A DNA stretch of 64,000 bases from Buxus sempervirens (lineage: Eukaryota > Streptophyta > Magnoliopsida > Buxales > Buxaceae): assembly GCA_947561395.2 (NCBI GenBank), contig OX387188.1, forward strand, positions 15,098,229 through 15,162,228, read 5' to 3'. The notes beneath the pieces were generated by a model. It saw only the letters and a list, made by a program, of their open reading frames with translations, made no database searches and was not told the DNA's origin. Positions 62,209-64,000 of the stretch are shown one piece after another (within the stretch, counting starts at the first letter, position 1; each line of letters opens with the position of its first letter). The position numbers and the translations under genes were made by a program.

Positions 62209-62408
62209 TGGGGTTTCCCAGTTGGTAAAGGGGAAAACTTGGGATGAGCCATAAACTCGGACGTCCTGGGTTCAAACCTCCTCCCAGTGCTCTCTAACTT
62301 AAATAATACATCAGCTTTGCGGGTAGGTTAATGTATCTGGGGTTTACTCCTCTAAGATGGGTCCAAAGGGCCTTGCCTAGGGTAGGTTCCACATCATTTA
62401 AAAAAAAC
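62209..62408 (+). mobile_element. tRNA-derived SINE
   Basis: 200 bp flanked by the perfect 15-bp direct repeat agtagaagaatttcc at 62194-62208 and 62409-62423. The head has A-box-like sequence (about 62220-62250) and a clear B box, gggttcaaacc, near 62269, as in tRNA-derived SINEs. The end is A-rich (aaaaaaaac). It lies in the UTP11 upstream region. Confidence 0.88.
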
Positions 62409-62705
62409 AGTAGAAGAATTTCCACAAACTTAATCTTCAAATTTTTGAGAGTGCTAATACCAAAGTGAAAGCTTGTGGAGCTTGGACTAAACATTACAAT
62501 GAGAAAACACAACCAGCTGCGGTGTTCTCAATGAAGAGTCAATTAAAATAACAAGAACAGGTCCACTATACATAGACCAGGGCCTTCCCCCACATATGAG
62601 CATATTCCAACAGTCATGTCCATCAGATCATTTACTTGAGGTTGTCAAAGCATGAATCAAACTGAAAATTGTTATGAGCCACTTATACTCAAATTTTAAA
62701 CATAA

Positions 62706-63162
62706 GGGTCTGTTTGATACAAATGATTGGAATTAGCCTGTAGAATTGTAATTTCACATATTTTGAATTCTCTAAATTTGAATTCAAAGAATTTAAATTC
62801 TCTTGTTTTATTGCAATAGATATCAAGAATACATATGTAAAATTCTATTTTCACAGCGAATTCCAATTCTTATGTTTTATTGACACAAAAAATTCAAATT
62901 CTCTTGTTTGATTCCAATTCTATTTTCACAATGAATTTTAAGTCTATGTTCTCTAATAAATAAAGACTCAACCATTACAACGGAGGATTGTGGACTTTAT
63001 CTAACAGTTGAACAATCCCAAAAACACATCCATGCCATACTAAAACTAATCCATTGAGACACTAACATGCATGATAAGTGTGGCAAAATTGCTCACCATA
63101 TCCCTTATATCAAAATCCACATGCCACAAGCAATTGTTTATTTGATAGGTTTGAACAGCCCC
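62706..63162. mobile_element. Probable Tourist-like MITE
   Basis: 457 bp with ends gggtctgtttgatac and the inverse of ggggctgttcaaacc, next to taa and tta. The interior is AT-rich with many gaattccaattct-like words and their inverses. No coding capacity. Confidence 0.5.
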
Positions 63163-64000
63163 TTATCATGTCTAGAGTTCATTTTATACTATCTTTAAAA
63201 CATCTATGGTCTGACTAATGGAATTTATTATTAGGTAGATTTCTGCTTAAGAAATCTTCTAGTTGAGGATTGACTAATGGAATTTGTTATAAGTTTCCAC
63301 AGTTCAAATCGCAAATGAGGAAACAATGTTAAAAGAATGGCAGGCAAAGTGGTCCAACAAACAAATATTAGCATGTGAGCAAACAGTCCCCATGACACAT
63401 AACACATTATTCATGAGATAAAAAAGAAAAAAATATTAAACATCTTTTTGACTCATGGTGCAGAACCAACAAAAGAAGTAAGACCGACCATCACCATGTT
63501 TTGGTAGTTAATTCTATCTTCATTTTTCATGGTAGTAAACATTAAAAAAATTTATCATCTCAAACCAAAAATTATAAAAACAAAAATTTTAGGACTTGAT
63601 ACCAGAATTACTGAATAGAACTAAAGCTATTCTTTGTTGGACTTTAATGTTCTTAGGGTATCATTTTAGGGTATGATGATGTGTTAAAAGTCAGGCTGCC
63701 AAATATTTGTTTTTATATTTCTCCAGCATATTCAAATTGGATTCAATAGCAAGGTCAAGAAGATGAATTTTAGAATGACCATCCTACCAGTTTTTGAGTT
63801 ATTCAACCTTCCATTAGTCAATAGTGCATCTGATGAAATTACATAAATTCACCATCAACATTACAATTACGTGAAGTTGCCTAAACTTCAAAAGGGGTTG
63901 TACTGCGATTTATTATTTCTATTAAGACAATAACTAGGACTGTGGGGATTAATGAACTCCCAATGAAACAATAGAACAAGTCCATTACCAAAAAAGGAAA
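63163..64000. other. AT-rich intergenic DNA
   Basis: No gene or clear element. The phrase gactaatggaatttrttat occurs at 63214 and 63270. Confidence 0.5.

Overview
The window reads as nuclear DNA of a flowering plant, probably a eudicot. It carries two spliced protein genes with GT-AG introns and plant-type products, AT-rich non-coding DNA, and many nested LTR retrotransposons, LINEs, a tRNA-derived SINE and MITEs. I cannot name the species. Lineage names for the elements come from recognising conserved domains by eye, not from a search.

Layout. Positions 1-33435 are a nest of LTR elements without a host gene. Two kinds of LTR alternate. Kind A runs TGTAAAAC(C/T)CC to GG(C/G)ATTACA and is 2.3-3.8 kb long; it may be Tekay/Del-like. 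Copies lie at 1-697 plus 22282-22809 (truncated by the window edge), 698-22276 (solo, TSD cttat), 24082-27882 (solo, TSD accca) and 28772-31124 (solo, minus strand, TSD tctac). Kind B runs TGTAGACACCCC to TCTCACA and belongs to the Tat clade of Ty3/gypsy. Copies lie at 820-1735 (solo, TSD attag), 4438-21606 (complete element, 17.2 kb, two LTRs, TSD ctaat) and 28260-33182 (solo, TSD atgat, itself split by a kind A solo LTR). Target-site duplications fix the order of insertion. The complete Tat element has gag, protease, RT, RNase H, the extra archaeal-type RNase H and integrase in order, plus an antisense ORF between pol and the 3' LTR. It also has three tandem-repeat blocks in its leader, and it is inactivated by many stops and at least three frameshifts.

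From 33436 the window becomes gene-bearing. A serine carboxypeptidase-like gene (10 exons, 473 aa, plus strand) lies at 35873-40628. A UTP11 gene (8 exons, 229 aa, minus strand) lies at 44401-61637, tail to tail with it. UTP11 is a small nucleolar pre-rRNA-processing protein, yet its gene is stretched to 17 kb by a 13-kb sixth intron. That intron holds a solo LTR inside a MITE-like element, an RTE LINE scrap, a 1.3-kb hAT element, two L1 LINE 3' ends and a decayed Ty1/copia pol. The two genes have no evident functional link.

The most interesting signals are structural. All Tat LTRs here share an RNA-like hairpin whose stem varies while pairing is kept. Each carries its own array of short inverted repeats near the 5' end. 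A PBS-like motif lies inside each LTR. A conserved splice donor after the TATA box matches an acceptor just before gag. In kind A LTRs an analogous GC-rich repeat tract, different in each copy, lies downstream of the TATA box.
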